A model generated the notes under the pieces. The model was not told the DNA's origin, did no database searches, and worked only from the letters and a program-made list of their open reading frames with translations. This document shows positions 34,184 through 45,688 of a stretch of DNA of 64,000 bases, piece after piece. The position numbers and the translations under genes are program-made. Each line of letters starts with the position of its first letter. The stretch's first letter is position 1. Where the stretch lies: NCBI GenBank assembly GCA_014706385.1, contig JACGZH010000011.1, forward strand, positions 310,001-374,000, written 5' to 3'. Origin of the DNA: Phaffia rhodozyma. Lineage: Eukaryota; Basidiomycota; Tremellomycetes; Cystofilobasidiales; Mrakiaceae.

Positions 34184-36709
34184 CTACAAGATGTATCTGA
34201 ATCCTCTGGGAACATCGATTTCATGAGGGATCACCTGACCTGCCGGCCTGTCCTCTTCCGCAATCGCCTCGTTCGCTTCGATCCGCTGGTTGAGTTTGTG
34301 AAGTGTGTATCTGTGGAACGTAAGACCGAAGATACATGCTCCGAAGCCTAATTCGTTTGGATATTCGTCAACGACAGAAAGAGGATTTACCAAAGTCAGT
34401 ACGGAAGAGAAGAATAGGTACAAGCTAGAGAGGAAGAGGAAATGAAAAACGCACAGGCAATGGAGATTCCGAATGACTTAAGATATGATTTCCCCCAGGC
34501 TGAAGGATAGATATAAGCTCCCGAGATGTTTCCAAGTTGGGAGAACGCATTTATCAAAGCCTGTGTTGTATTTTGTTTTTGGGGTTTGGATCTCAAGGAT
34601 CTCAGTATTGGCATGCAACTACAAGGACAAGGATAAGGGTCAATGGGGAAGAGGACGAACGATAGCGATAGCTCGTTTCATCGGAGGGTTGGGGAACGAG
34701 GCAGAAATCCAAGCGTAGAAGACGACAAAGCCAGAGTACGACTGTGCCATCAGGAACCTGTTCTCAACATGATCGTAACACAACACAAGACGGTGAGCAT
34801 GAGAGGGATCTCGTGAAGTGACCAGTACTGTGAAGAATCAAAACGTACATTGAAACGTATCGGGCGGCCGTGTTCTCTGTGGCCATCGCTATCACGAACC
34901 CGACCACTCCCAACAAGAGAGGAATAACGATGTGGAGATATCTCTCCTGAAGTTTATCCGAATGCCGGGCGACAAAGAAAGCGCAGATGGTGGTGAAGAA
35001 GAAGGGTGGAGCGCAAAGGAGGAGAGAGATGGTGGAGTTGTAACCCAAAGTCTGGGTCAAAGAGGGGAAGAATTGGTTGAAACTGAGTCCAACTACCATG
35101 GCCGTAAGGGAGAGACTGAACAGTGAACCAAAGGCAGAAGGAAGCGAGGTTCAATACAGAAAATGTTTAAAAGTGTCTGAGGAAGAGAGAAAGAGAGAGA
35201 ACACTCACGCCATAACCCAGACTTTATAATCCGTGAAAGCGAGTTTGAGTCCCTCGATGGATGATCCTCCTTCTCCATCCGGTCGACCGGAATCTTCCTT
35301 CATTCGAAGCTGAGCCAACGCCCGCTCTTCCTCGGTAAATCCGCGAGAGTTATGACTGTAAGCCGATAGGCAGGATAATGAAAGGTGTCAGTAAACTGAT
35401 CTAGAGGTTGCTGAAGCAAGGCGCAGGCAGGACTAGGACGAACGGGAAATCAGGAAGAATAAAGAAAGCGATGACAGCGACGAAAACAGTCAAGGCGCCT
35501 TCGATGAAGAACAACCAGACCCAACCTTTGTGTCCAAGCTTTCCCTCCATTCCCGACAAAATACCTGCATGACAGAGGAACAGTGATGAATAAATTAGCA
35601 AACATCTCAACAATTGAGACAGAAACGATGAGAAAAGGTGGATTTCAGGACTTACCAGCAGCCATGAGAGGTCCTAGAGCGTTACTGATCAAACTACCAC
35701 AGTACAAGATTGCGGTTCTGACTCCAAGCTCGCTCTTCTTATACCACTTAGAAAGCATAAAGATAGCACCCGGGAAGAAGGCGGCTGAATAAGAGAAAAG
35801 AGATGGAACTTTATTAGAACAAAAGTATGCGAAAGTCTGTTGAGGGCAGAGAGAAAGTAATACATACCTTCGACGAAACCAAGGAAGAATCGAGTGAGGA
35901 GCGCTCCGATAAAGTTATGGGTGATACCGGTCAATATTGAGATAGTTCCCCAGAGCTAACGATTCAGACAATGAGAGAAGGGAAGAAAATGAAAGCGTCA
36001 ACTGTGTTGGTTCATGAGGCAAGCGTTACTCAGTCTGTGCTCGATACTAACAGCAATACAGGTAGGCAAGAAATAGGACGGTCGACCTGTAGCCTGAACA
36101 AACATGTTTGAGGGGATTTGCATCTGTGAAGCACAGTCCATCAAAGAGGACGAAGGTTAGCTTGTGATCAAAGGAACTGAGCGCGCACATGGTTTAAGAT
36201 AGTACAGAACCGGTAAACGATCACTCACTAAGATGTATCCGACGTAGAGGATAGAGAGTAATGTGGGATACTCCTGTCCTTTCAGGCCTAAGTCTGCCTC
36301 GAGTCCTTTTGTTCGAGCGGCCGATAAGTCTGGTCATATGCAAAGAGGAAAGGACAGAACATTCAGCGCGCAGAATGAGAGGACCAGAGGGGAAAGATGA
36401 GAAACTGACTGTTTCGATCGATGTAGTTCAGAATGTAGATAACAATCAGGATGCTCATCCTCATATCAACTTTCCTTAACCTGCACCAGACAAGGCAAAG
36501 AAGTCATCAGCTCAAGTTGAGACATGTGTCATGACAGCGACAGTGACAGGTTCAAGAGATCAAGAAAGTCTTTGGACAAACAATTTCTTCTCCAGCCGAG
36601 CTCGGTCGGGGAAGTCCTCGATCACACCAGCGACATTCTTCCCGGTTGTGTCCTCCGGCTGGTTCTCGTCAAATTCGATTTCGTATTCAACTTTTTTGAT
36701 GTCTGACAT
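34184..36709 (-). CDS. MFS permease, anion:cation symporter family (Dal5/Tna1-like)
   Basis: Plasma-membrane transporter of the fungal ACS group, whose members import allantoate, nicotinate, biotin, pantothenate and similar organic anions. The cytosolic leader starts MSDIKKVEYEIEFDENQPED (ATG 36709). TM1 reads MRMSILIVIYILNYIDRNS, ending in the N-Y-x-D-R-x signature of this family. Then GLKGQEYPTLLSILYVGYIL, QIPSNMFVQATGRPSYFLPT, TRFFLGFVEAAFFPGAIFML, LSKWYKKSELGVRTAILYCG and GKLGHKGWVWLFFIEGALTV are all typical. The C-terminal half includes ISASFPNPPMKRAIAIAFIN and FSQLGNISGAYIYP, ending RGFRYIL. About ten exons. The substrate cannot be told from sequence. Confidence 0.9.
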
Positions 36710-37425
36710 TGTGAGTATAGCTCTCTACAGATATAGAACAAAGATCCAAGACGATGGGATGAACAAGTGAAGAAGTTTGAGGGACTGTGTGGTTGTGAAT
36801 GGAACACAAGATATAAGTTGAGGCCTTGTGAAGAAGAGAACCAGCAAGGATATCGAGCGTATCATGACCTACGTCTACTTTTTATATCAAGACTGCCTTC
36901 GACACAAAATATCAATTGAGGAGTTCTGCAGCACCGAGACAACATGAACTCGGTGTGGTCGCAACCGGCGGAGAAACAATAGCTAAGCCAAGACAAACGG
37001 CTGTTTCCTTTGTCGGTCAGTCGGAAATTTAATGATGGTTTGTGGGCTCAAGAAACGTCGAAAACCCAAAGAACACTCTGTGGGTCAAAGCGGTTTCAAC
37101 CGGAAGGAGAGAACTCTGTAAAGTCCGGCGGAAATCGAGTATCCGAAAAAACAAGCATAAAGTGGATTTCGGCAAAAACCGATCGGAAGACGCGCAGTTC
37201 ATCCGCTTGTAGAAACGGCCAAACTACAACTTTAGTCTTTTTATTGGCCGAAAGCATGACGTCTGTCCGGGGCCCCAGCTGGACCCGCCAAAGAAAGATC
37301 AGACGCACCCGAGAACATCGTCTTGGATTGACTAGACAAATCATACATATGATAATAAACACTACTAGTTGCTACAGAATGACGTTCAAAAATCCTGATA
37401 ACAACACAACTCTTGGACCGTCCGT
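36710..37425. promoter_or_regulatory. Upstream region of the ACS permease, downstream of the SDR gene
   Basis: About 715 bp. The part next to 36709 should hold the permease promoter. An open frame at 37010-37429 on the plus strand has no recognisable protein and overlaps the 3' end of the SDR gene, so I do not call it. Nothing else stands out. Confidence 0.4.
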
Positions 37426-38726
37426 TTAGATGACGGTTCCTCCGTTGACGTTGATGGTCTCTCCAGAGATGAAGGAAGCCTCCTTGGAAGCAAGGAAGAC
37501 GTAGGCTCCACCAAGCTCGGAAGGTTGTCCAACTCTGTAGAAGGGATCAGGGCATAAAGGGAGGATTGATCAGTTGATAGTTTAGACGACCTTTCTAGCA
37601 CCATTTCAAGACTCACCGGCCAATAGGGGCTGGGCTCTGGTGCCACTCAGCCATCTGGTCTTTGTCCATGGCCGCCGGCTGAAGGGGAGTCCAGACCGGT
37701 CCAGGAGCAACACCGTTGACCCGAATGCCCTTGCTAAGGGTCTGCTGAGCGAGCGCCTTGATGAGTCCGACCTGTCCGGCCTTGGTGATCGAGTAGTCGA
37801 GCAACATAGGAGGTGCGTGGAAGGCGCACTGCGAAGTGGTGATGATGATGGACGATCCCTTGGGCATGTGGGGGATAGCGGCCTGGGAGAGGAAGAAGGT
37901 TCCGTACAAGTTGGTTTTCAAAGTTCGGTCAAACTGCTCCTCAGTGATATCCTTGATCTCCGGGACAGCGTACATCACACTGGCGTTCAACACGAGAATG
38001 TCAATCTGACCCCAAGCCTTCACGACAGTGTCGACGATCTGCTGGCAGTTGGCCTTGGATCGCTGGTCAGTAGGGATACCGATGAACTGTCTGTGAGCGT
38101 AGAAAAGAATGATGAGTTGACTTGGACGATGGAACAGCGAAATACTCAAACGATCGACTTTCACTCACCGTCCAGCGGCCTGAACCTTGGCCTTGACGTC
38201 ATCAGCATCAGCCTGCTCCTCAGGAAGGTACACGATTGCCACATCAGCCCCCTCGAGAGCGTACATCTCGGCGACCGATCGACCGATACCGGCTGAGAGA
38301 GATTACAGTTTGAGAGCGATGAGTTTTTAAAATCTCCTAACAATCTCGGAGCAGAGATGGGAGTGAGAAGAAAGACACTCACAGTCTCCACCAGTCACGA
38401 TGGCCTTCTTGCCGACGAGCTTACCGGCAGGGACATAGTCAACCAAACCATTGGCGCCCTCCAGCCTGGTGTGCTCAGGGGTAACGTGCTCCATATCCCG
38501 CTGGATACCAGCGACCCTTCCCTTCTGGGTCTCAGCTCCGTAAGCTTCAGGTCCGGGGAAAGCGCCGGTGGACTGTTTCTAGAGAGAATCAGATACAATA
38601 GAATATGAAATAAGGTTAGCCTGTGTGAGCAGTACATTGTGAGAGAGATCGGACATCACGAACGGCCTCCTGGGAGCCGGTAGCCCCTACAATGGCCTCC
38701 TTGGCAGACTCGAGAACGCTAGACAT
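37426..38726 (-). CDS. Short-chain dehydrogenase/reductase (general-stress YdaD/YhdF-like)
   Basis: NAD(P)-dependent oxidoreductase of the classical SDR fold, about 330 residues. The N-terminal extension ([20 protein letters not shown]) leads to [13 protein letters not shown] and [20 protein letters not shown], the glycine-rich TGxxxGIG cofactor loop. Then [14 protein letters not shown] (the NAG motif variant NAS), [20 protein letters not shown] and [16 protein letters not shown], with the catalytic Tyr and Lys in Y-S-I-T-K. It ends [20 protein letters not shown] and [13 protein letters not shown], with a TAA at 37426-37428. The long extension before the fold and the overall pattern match the bacterial/fungal stress-associated SDR group. 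About five exons; no near gene suggests its substrate. Confidence 0.92.
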
Positions 38727-39969
38727 GATAGTAAGTTAAGGTGTAAAGTGTGGGTGTATGTGTGTGTGTGAGAGTTAGATGTGAAAGTATGAAAGAGGAA
38801 AGAGTTTATTGAACCGAGATGGAAAATAGTTTGCTTATATAGACATCGAACGAGAAGGTCCAAATAAAACCAGATGAAAAAAAAGGTTGACGAAACCCCG
38901 ATGGGTGGAGGGATGATGGAGATGGATCAGGCAACAGCATCATCATCGTGCGGAGACAATGGAACGACCGGATTGTGCTTCCCCTACGTGCGGATCTGTG
39001 TGCCCAGCACAGACGGGAGTAATAAAAAAAGATTTCGATCGCGTGGAAACCCCAGGATGGAAGGTTCTAACAGATCAAGTCGTCTTCCATTCGATTGACG
39101 TCAGCATTTGTTCTGTCTTCTAACGCAGTGGAACGTGGGCTTTGTTCTATCTGATCAGAGAGACCACAACAGTTGCCAACTGTTTGTCCAAGAGCAAACT
39201 TTGACTGATGTGAACCTAAGCGAGATGTTCTGTAAGGAATGCGAACATGTGCTCCGAGCTTGTTTGACCATCGCTACCTGTTCTTCTTGTTTTATGCCTT
39301 TTCTTTCACTCTGCATCATCAATATTTTTGTTTGGTATTCGTTCATCCTTTACTTGTTTCCTCATACTTAAGACCTGGAGACATTCTTGTATTCATATGT
39401 ATCGTCTTGTCTTGTACACCATGCTCGAGAAGGCTCAATACGTGAAAGGGGACAATTTCATTCCTCTTTGAATATGGGTTTCTTCAGCTAGAATCCTCGT
39501 GGGGACGCACTGTCCACGTTTCTCATAACTCTTGACCGATGCCTAGTATCATATGCTCTTGCAGGGAACGTCCTCCAGTCGATGAACTGCAAGTCGAGCA
39601 ACAACGATAGATGAATTCCACTCTTTCTCTGACACCCAGTCAAGTGGAGTTATACCGGATGTATCCTTCCACACCACCTTTCTGCCCCTCAGTAGTCGGA
39701 TCGCCACATCATAGCATGCTCGATACTTAGGAACAGAGAACAAGGAACGACAAACGTCATCAGTACCCCAAATATTGCCCCGATGAGTCACATGACTTGG
39801 GCAAATTTGGGGATGATAATAGAGATTGTCCCTTTTTTCGCCCATCCTTCTTTTTTCTCACTCTCCTAATTCCACGCACACTCTCATACATTTTAGCACC
39901 ATCAGCAGCCTTTGCTTCAATTGATTCACCCGTTCTATTGCATCTCTCTCGATCAATCACTTGAGCATA
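38727..39969. promoter_or_regulatory. Divergent promoter region between the SDR gene and HBS1
   Basis: About 1.24 kb. A short impure TG repeat (about 38753-38770) sits just upstream of the SDR start. An open frame at 39549-39845 on the minus strand shows no recognisable domain and is not called. The last 100 bp before 39970 are CT-rich, consistent with the HBS1 5' UTR. Confidence 0.45.
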
Positions 39970-42900
39970 ATGTATTTAGGCTCTTCTCTTCGAACACACG
40001 CTTCTTGTCTCATAACACTGACCCGTAAACGCTTACAGGTCACGACATCGTTTCGTTCGAAATCTCGATCTCGATGGTTCGTCCTGGCAAGGTCTCACTG
40101 GCTGAAATATGTTCAGCCTTTGTCTTCTCATGGCTTGTATCAGCTACTAACTCTCATACAACGGACATACCTACAGAGGAGATGAAGGAAGATTCCGGAT
40201 CAGACTATGGAAATGAATGGGGTTTGTCAAGTTTTCGCCCATCAAATCAACAAGTGTGACGTATATGACGATCTAATCTTCAATCTTGTCGTTTTCTTCA
40301 ATGATCTTGGTATGATCCAGATGATATGACGGTTGATCAAAGAGGTATGTGATACTTCAGCTCTTCGTTTCAATCCAATCGACTTCCACTCGACAACTTG
40401 TTCATCTGCTTACTTTTAATTTCTTTCTCTACAGTCCAAATGGACTCTGCCTTGGCTCACGTCCGCTCCACCCTCGGTCCTCAGGAGACATCTGGGTTCT
40501 CTGATAAAGAAATCAAGGATTCTCTCTGGTACTATTACTTCGATGCAGAGAAGACCATCAGCTGGCTCCTGGAGGAACGAACCAAGGCTGAGAAAAAGAA
40601 AAATGGTGAGTGGCGTTGCTTTCTCCCCACAACTATCGTCCACCTGGGGGCAGGTCCATTTCATTTCTACAAACGACAAGTCCATCCGGCATATATCCTA
40701 TTTTCATCAACTATGCAAACCGTCTGAGGTTCGGGCTGTTGCAATCAATCACAGACCTCTCAAAAGGGCAGAGTGGGTTTTCCCCCTCTTTTTCAAGGCC
40801 CTTCCAGACGACGAGAACGACCATGCCATGAGGCCTTCCCTCATGAAACTGACATTGTGTTCTAATTTTCGATTATTACAGAAGATCCCACTCTACAGTC
40901 GGATGAACCACCTGTTCTACTTACAGCACTTCAACGTCTTTCTCTGTCTCGTCAGTCATCTGCCAAGAGCAACGCTGCTTCCAAAACGGCTATCCCCGAT
41001 GTCCCGTCCCCCTTAGGGCAAAGTAATATCCCAGCTCGGAGAGAGGCTTCTTCTCATATCGAAGAAGTTCTTCAACCGCCCCAAAAGCTCTCCAAACTTG
41101 CCATGCTAGCCAAATCTAGAGCTGCCGGAACCTCAGGTGCATTACCTACATCTCCTGCCGCATCTTCTGCCACCAGTTCTCCTGCTTCTTCACCTGCAGG
41201 AAAGTCTCTTTCCAAATTACAACTCAAAATGCAAGCGGCTCGGTTAGCAAAAGGTCCTTCCAATACCTCTCAAGTTGTCGATGCTACACCTATCTCGCCG
41301 CCACAACCCAATGGAAAGCCGCATCCTCTGGACCCCTCTCCTGCACATCAACCAATCTTTGTTCCCCCAACAAATCCACTTTTCACCCCTCGTGCTGTGT
41401 CCTCTCCATCCTCGGTCAAGCCCGCTCTCCAATCCGATGCTTCCCCCTTCGCCTCTATTCTTGTTAGCCCCCAAACACCATCACTTCTCAAGATAGAACG
41501 CGCGGTGCTTCCTCGCTCTGCAGGAGGATCTTTTTCGAGCAATCTATTCATGGCCTCGATGCATCTATCGGGCGAAGGTGGCACTTTGGAAGATGCACAG
41601 ATGGAGCTTAAAATCGCTTTTGAAGGGCCGAGCCCGGACGATATTGTCTTGGAGAAGAGAAAGGGAACAAAATTGGGCGCGATGATAGCGGCAGGTCCAG
41701 CGGTCGCTAGTGTGGTGTCAAGCAAGAGGGCTTGAGTTGTTTAACTGACACAATAGGGGGTTATGAATTATTCAGCGATGGCTTGTACATCTTAGAATAT
41801 GAGGAAGTAGTTCGGATTCAAAGCCTGAACATGAAATGACCAGGAATATGGAAAAGCAATCAAAGATGCTTTTATCATTCACCCTCGCTCTTCGGACCAT
41901 TGGCCCCCCCCCCCCCCCCCTCCCCCCCCCCCCCCCCCCCCTTTCCTGTTTCACTCATTCTATATATTTTGTCACCAGTGTTGTATTTGTCAGACTTATA
42001 ATTTTTATTTCTTGAATGTTAATACTATCCGGTTTCTCTTCACGCCTGGCATTCCTATATTCATCTTTTGCTTTTCGAATGACAAACCAAAGTATCTAAA
42101 TCTAAACCTAAAACCCCAACTCCAGCTCCAACCCCGGCTCCCAAATCAAAACAACCCAAAGGGCCGAGCGCTATAAAGTCTACTTCGGCGGTCAAGACGA
42201 CGTCGATGGAGGACGATATGGCAGGAATGAACCTGGAGGACACGAAGAAGGAGGAAGCCCAGCCAGCGCCGCTGCCAAAGACATTGTTGGAACGAACGGC
42301 GATCATAGGAGAAGTCAAGAAGAAAGAGGCTGACGGGAAAGGGGCGCTCAGCTTGGTTGTAGTTGGTTTGTCCCTTTCTTCTTCTTTTCGTCGCTTTCGG
42401 CGCGGCTTGATCTCTTTCCCCAAGTAATCAAATCGAACTAACCTGACGTGAATGCTATTCCTTCAGGACATGTCGATGCTGGTAAATCCACGTTGATGGG
42501 TCGACTCTTGTATGAATTGGGAGTTCTTTCTGAGAAGGAAAAGATCGCCAACGAGCGAGGAAGTGAAAAGATGGGCAAGAGTAGTTTCCAATACGCATGG
42601 GCTTTAGATGGCACTGTTGAGGAGCGTGAACGGTTGGTTTTTTTTCCTCTCCAGACAATATTTCAATCTGGGAGTTTTTGATTGCTGATTGAAATAACTG
42701 ACAAGTCTTGTTTTGCCTGTCTGCTATTAGAGGTGTAACAATGGACATTGCCCAGGACCATTTCACCACCCCCAACCGCCACTTCACCCTCCTCGATGCA
42801 CCCGGTCACCGAGACTTCATTCCCAATATGATCTCTGGAGCCTCTCAGGCGGATGCTGCTATGCTTGTTGTCGACGCTTCCACCGGGGAGTTCGAATCTG

Positions 42901-44256
42901 GGTTTGGAGTGGGTGGACAAACGAGAGAGCATGCGCTTCTGGTTCGAAGTTTGGGCGTCCAGAACGTGATCGTTGTGGTGAACAAGTTGGACACTGTGAG
43001 TTGACTCAATCACTTCTTGGGGCTTATCTATCCTTGTGCAAAACATTGAGACATTATTCACGTGATGGTCCTAGGTGGAATGGTCGGTCGATCGATTCGA
43101 CGACATTGAAGATCAAATGAAACCGTTCCTTGTTCAATCTGGGTTCTTACCTGGCAAGACGACGTTTGTCCCGGTCGGCGCGATGCAGGGAATTAATTTG
43201 GCCGAAGTTGGGGACCGAGCGGAGGTGATGCCCTGGTACAAAGGACCCACGCTGGTCGATCGGCTTGGTAAGTTACATATCTCTCGTGTCATGGTATAAT
43301 CGTTTGAATGACCAATATTGGGCTTGTTTGATATAGATGCTTTGGAAGTACCGTTGAGAGCATTGGAAGCTCCGTTACGGATTCCTTTGTCAAACGTCTT
43401 CAAAGGCCAGACGTCTTCCGGAGTAGGTGTGGCCGGTAGGGTGTGTAGCGGTGTGGTTCAAGTCGGGGAGAGATTGAGAATCTTGCCTGGAGATGAGAGT
43501 GGAATCGTTCGAAGTAAGTTTGATCGTAGAAACGATGTTGAACCTAGAGAGAAGCTCATCCGCGGTTTGAGTGTTTATCGGTAAAGGTATCGAGGTTGAT
43601 GAAGAAAACGTTCCTTGGGCTGTCGCTGGAACGAATGTCACGATCTTCCTGGCGTCCATTGACCCTATCCATCTTTCGTAAGCGTCTTGTTCTTTCTTAT
43701 CTTATACGCAATGGATTCGCCCTGTCTAACTCTGGCGGGAACCCCTCTTTCGTTTCATAGAATTGGGTCTGTGCTTTGTCCACAAGCTCAGCTGGTACCT
43801 CAAGTAACGTCCTTCGTTGCTCAGATTATTCTATTTGATATCGAATACCCGATCACCTCTGGTACGCTTGTCGAACTCTTCCACCACTCGGCCAATTTAC
43901 CAGCTTCGGTTTCAAAGCTGGTCGCCACCTTGGATCGGTCGACCGGTAAAGTCATCAAAGAGAAGCCTAGGTTCGTTCTTGCGTATCTCTTTCCCTCTGT
44001 CTTTTCAGTTCATGCGCTTGGAATACCGTGCCAATCATTTTTGCGAGCCCTTCTTTTTCTTTGCAGAGTGTTGACGAGGAACACTTCAGCTAGAGTAGAG
44101 ATCTCGCTTCGAAGCCCTAATGAGCATTCATCAGACCGACGACAGCCTACTGTTTCGCTCGAGCCTTTCAGTGTCAACAAAGAGATGGGAAGGATCCTGT
44201 TGAGGAGAGGCGGGGAGACAGTGGGTGCCGGTGTCGTTGTAGAAATCTTGGCCTGA
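39970..44256 (+). CDS. HBS1: HBS1/SKI7 translation-surveillance GTPase (alternatively spliced locus)
   Basis: Hbs1 with Dom34/Pelota rescues stalled ribosomes (no-go and non-stop decay). Exons by hand: AT (39970-39971) plus G (40039) form the start, giving [13 protein letters not shown] to 40076; 40177-40221 gives [15 protein letters not shown]; a 24-nt exon (40321-40344) gives DMTVDQ; from 40435 follows the HBS1 N-terminal domain ([36 protein letters not shown]). A middle exon ends at a donor at 41136/41137 and joins 42093 ([17 protein letters not shown]). The GTPase follows: [49 protein letters not shown], then domains II-III ending [15 protein letters not shown] at 44256. If the 41137-42092 intron is kept, translation stops at 41733-41735, giving a shorter Ski7-like product. 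Confidence 0.92.
40435..41735 (+). CDS. SKI7: Ski7-like isoform-specific end of the HBS1 locus (intron-retained form)
   Basis: Reading past the 41136 donor stays open for 200 codons to a TGA at 41733-41735, much longer than expected by chance. The extra segment has conserved-looking pieces: [51 protein letters not shown] and [17 protein letters not shown]. In fungi, plants and animals one HBS1 gene can produce, by alternative splicing, both Hbs1 and a Ski7-like protein that bridges the cytoplasmic exosome and Ski complex through short F-x-x-x-L type motifs. The SPFASIL and GGSFSSNLF stretches fit that pattern. No RNA evidence is available here, so the isoform is inferred. The coordinates span the exon shared at its 5' end with HBS1, including its introns. 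Confidence 0.65.
41904..41941 (+). repeat. Poly-C tract, C17-T-C20
   Basis: 17 C, one T, then 20 C in the sense strand of the HBS1 locus, inside the intron used for the long Hbs1 form and just 3' of the Ski7-like stop codon. The other strand is G-rich and could form a quadruplex. Exact length in such runs may carry sequencing error. Confidence 0.9.
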
Positions 44257-45688
44257 GGAGTCCTTGCCGGCTGTTATTCTATCTTCGCTTCTTTCCTAGG
44301 TTGTTCTTCCTTATTTCCTTACGTCAAGCTTGACGTTCCGTCTGTTGTCAGGCATCTCTCCCTACTCAAAATAAGAAGAAATGTTGCATTCGAGGAATTT
44401 AGAACTGAAGGAGAGTGGATATCAAACACAATATATAAACCCTTAGGCTTGGTAAGAGCATTCCCAATCGCCGATGATCGATGTACAGCCCTTTTGAACT
44501 TGAGTGCCCTCAGATTCCAAACTACCAAGATCCCATATGTCATGGGTTTAGTGTGTCGCCTTCATGGGGCGGCCTCAGCGTGAGCGTCGAGAGCGGTAGC
44601 AGTGTCAGACACCAGCATCCTCGCCCACCCCTTGTCGTTATAGTCTTGGACCAGTTGCAGCATGTTGCGGGGCGCATTGACATTCCCTGCTCCGCCAAGT
44701 CTGAGAGCGAGCAGAGGCAACAGTGAGCACTCGACGCACTACTCTAAGACAGTAATTGACAGACAAAGGGTGCATACACAGAGAAACAGAGACGACGTTA
44801 AGACCCTCTCGATAGAAATTATTTGGTCAATCGAGCCCCGCGCAGCTATTCCCAGCGGTGTTCATCTAGACGCTCAGTCACTGGGTTCTCACCGCTCACA
44901 TGGCGAGCACGGCCGGGGCTTGTTATAGAAAACACCTGGTCTGGATGATGCCGGCCTCGTGAATTCATTCGTCCATCCTGTTTGTTCCTACCAGGAATTG
45001 AGATCGATGTTGTGCTACTTGAGAATCAGATAGAGGCCTGAAATCCTACAACCCTCCCGTTCTCTCATATACATCCATCTTTTCTTTCTGCTCGTCCGAA
45101 ACGATATGTCGGTCCGGAGTATGAAGCAAAGGCTCTTCGGATCCTGAAAATCAGCATATTGAATTATGATTGTTCTCATTTTCGCCTTTTCTGCCTCGTG
45201 ATTAGATTTGAACCTGCGGTCTTCTTTGACATGTTGTCTCTTCATCGATATGTCTTCTCTACAAAGAAAGACAGGATAGCTAAATCGACAGATAGATACC
45301 AAGTGTGTCAGAAACTAAACCCAGATGCTGTAGAACACATAGACTTCTGAAGAAGTTCACAGTTTGACGCTGGAAGATGAGATGAAACTATCGCAGCGAT
45401 TAATCAGAATTGGTGAAAGTTGAAGAAAGAAAAGGGAAAGAAGAGAGGAGAAAAGACAGAGTCGAATGTTAGAACATTTTCAGCAGAAGGCAGCTGAAGT
45501 GATTGACGGTCTGATGCTGCATTTTATCATCCTAGCAGCTGTCGGAACAAAGCACAGCCAACGCCCTGAGGCATGTTCTTCTCTTTCGCCTACCCGAAGG
45601 CACAAAATGTTTTGATAGATCATGCCCATTTGCCTAAGACAGCCATCAAGGCACATCCTATTCACGTAATAATTCCGGTTTGGCCGAA
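44257..45688. other. Convergent intergenic region with a diverged repeat copy
   Basis: About 1.4 kb between converging genes. It contains one copy of a diverged repeat (about 44490-44620, listed separately). Otherwise I see only short frames with no recognisable protein. Confidence 0.45.
44490..44620 (+). repeat. Diverged dispersed repeat, copy 1
   Basis: Shares sequence with 48335-48460: a core palindrome CCCATATGTCATGGG (44532-44546; copy 2 reads CCCATGTGTCATGGG). The flanks are alignable on both sides: AAGATCCCAT before, TTTAGTGTGTC after, and a later TCAGCGT-AGC block. No coding capacity. It may be a remnant of a mobile element or a regulatory module. Confidence 0.6.

Noticed and set aside
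37010..37429. Plus-strand open frame of 139 codons
   Set aside because: No recognisable protein, no introns or conserved residues; it overlaps the 3' end of the SDR gene.
39549..39845. Minus-strand open frame of 98 codons that looks slightly ankyrin-like (GITPLDW)
   Set aside because: A single short match, no second repeat, no supporting exons. Most likely chance in an intergenic region.
41733..41735. Reading the stop codon in the HBS1 middle exon as a sign of a pseudogene
   Set aside because: All GTPase motifs downstream are intact and in frame via the 41136-42093 junction; alternative splicing explains the stop better.
45195..45225. Reverse-complement of GGTTCAAATCT, similar to a tRNA B box
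   Set aside because: The flanks cannot form a T stem, and no A box or acceptor stem can be placed.
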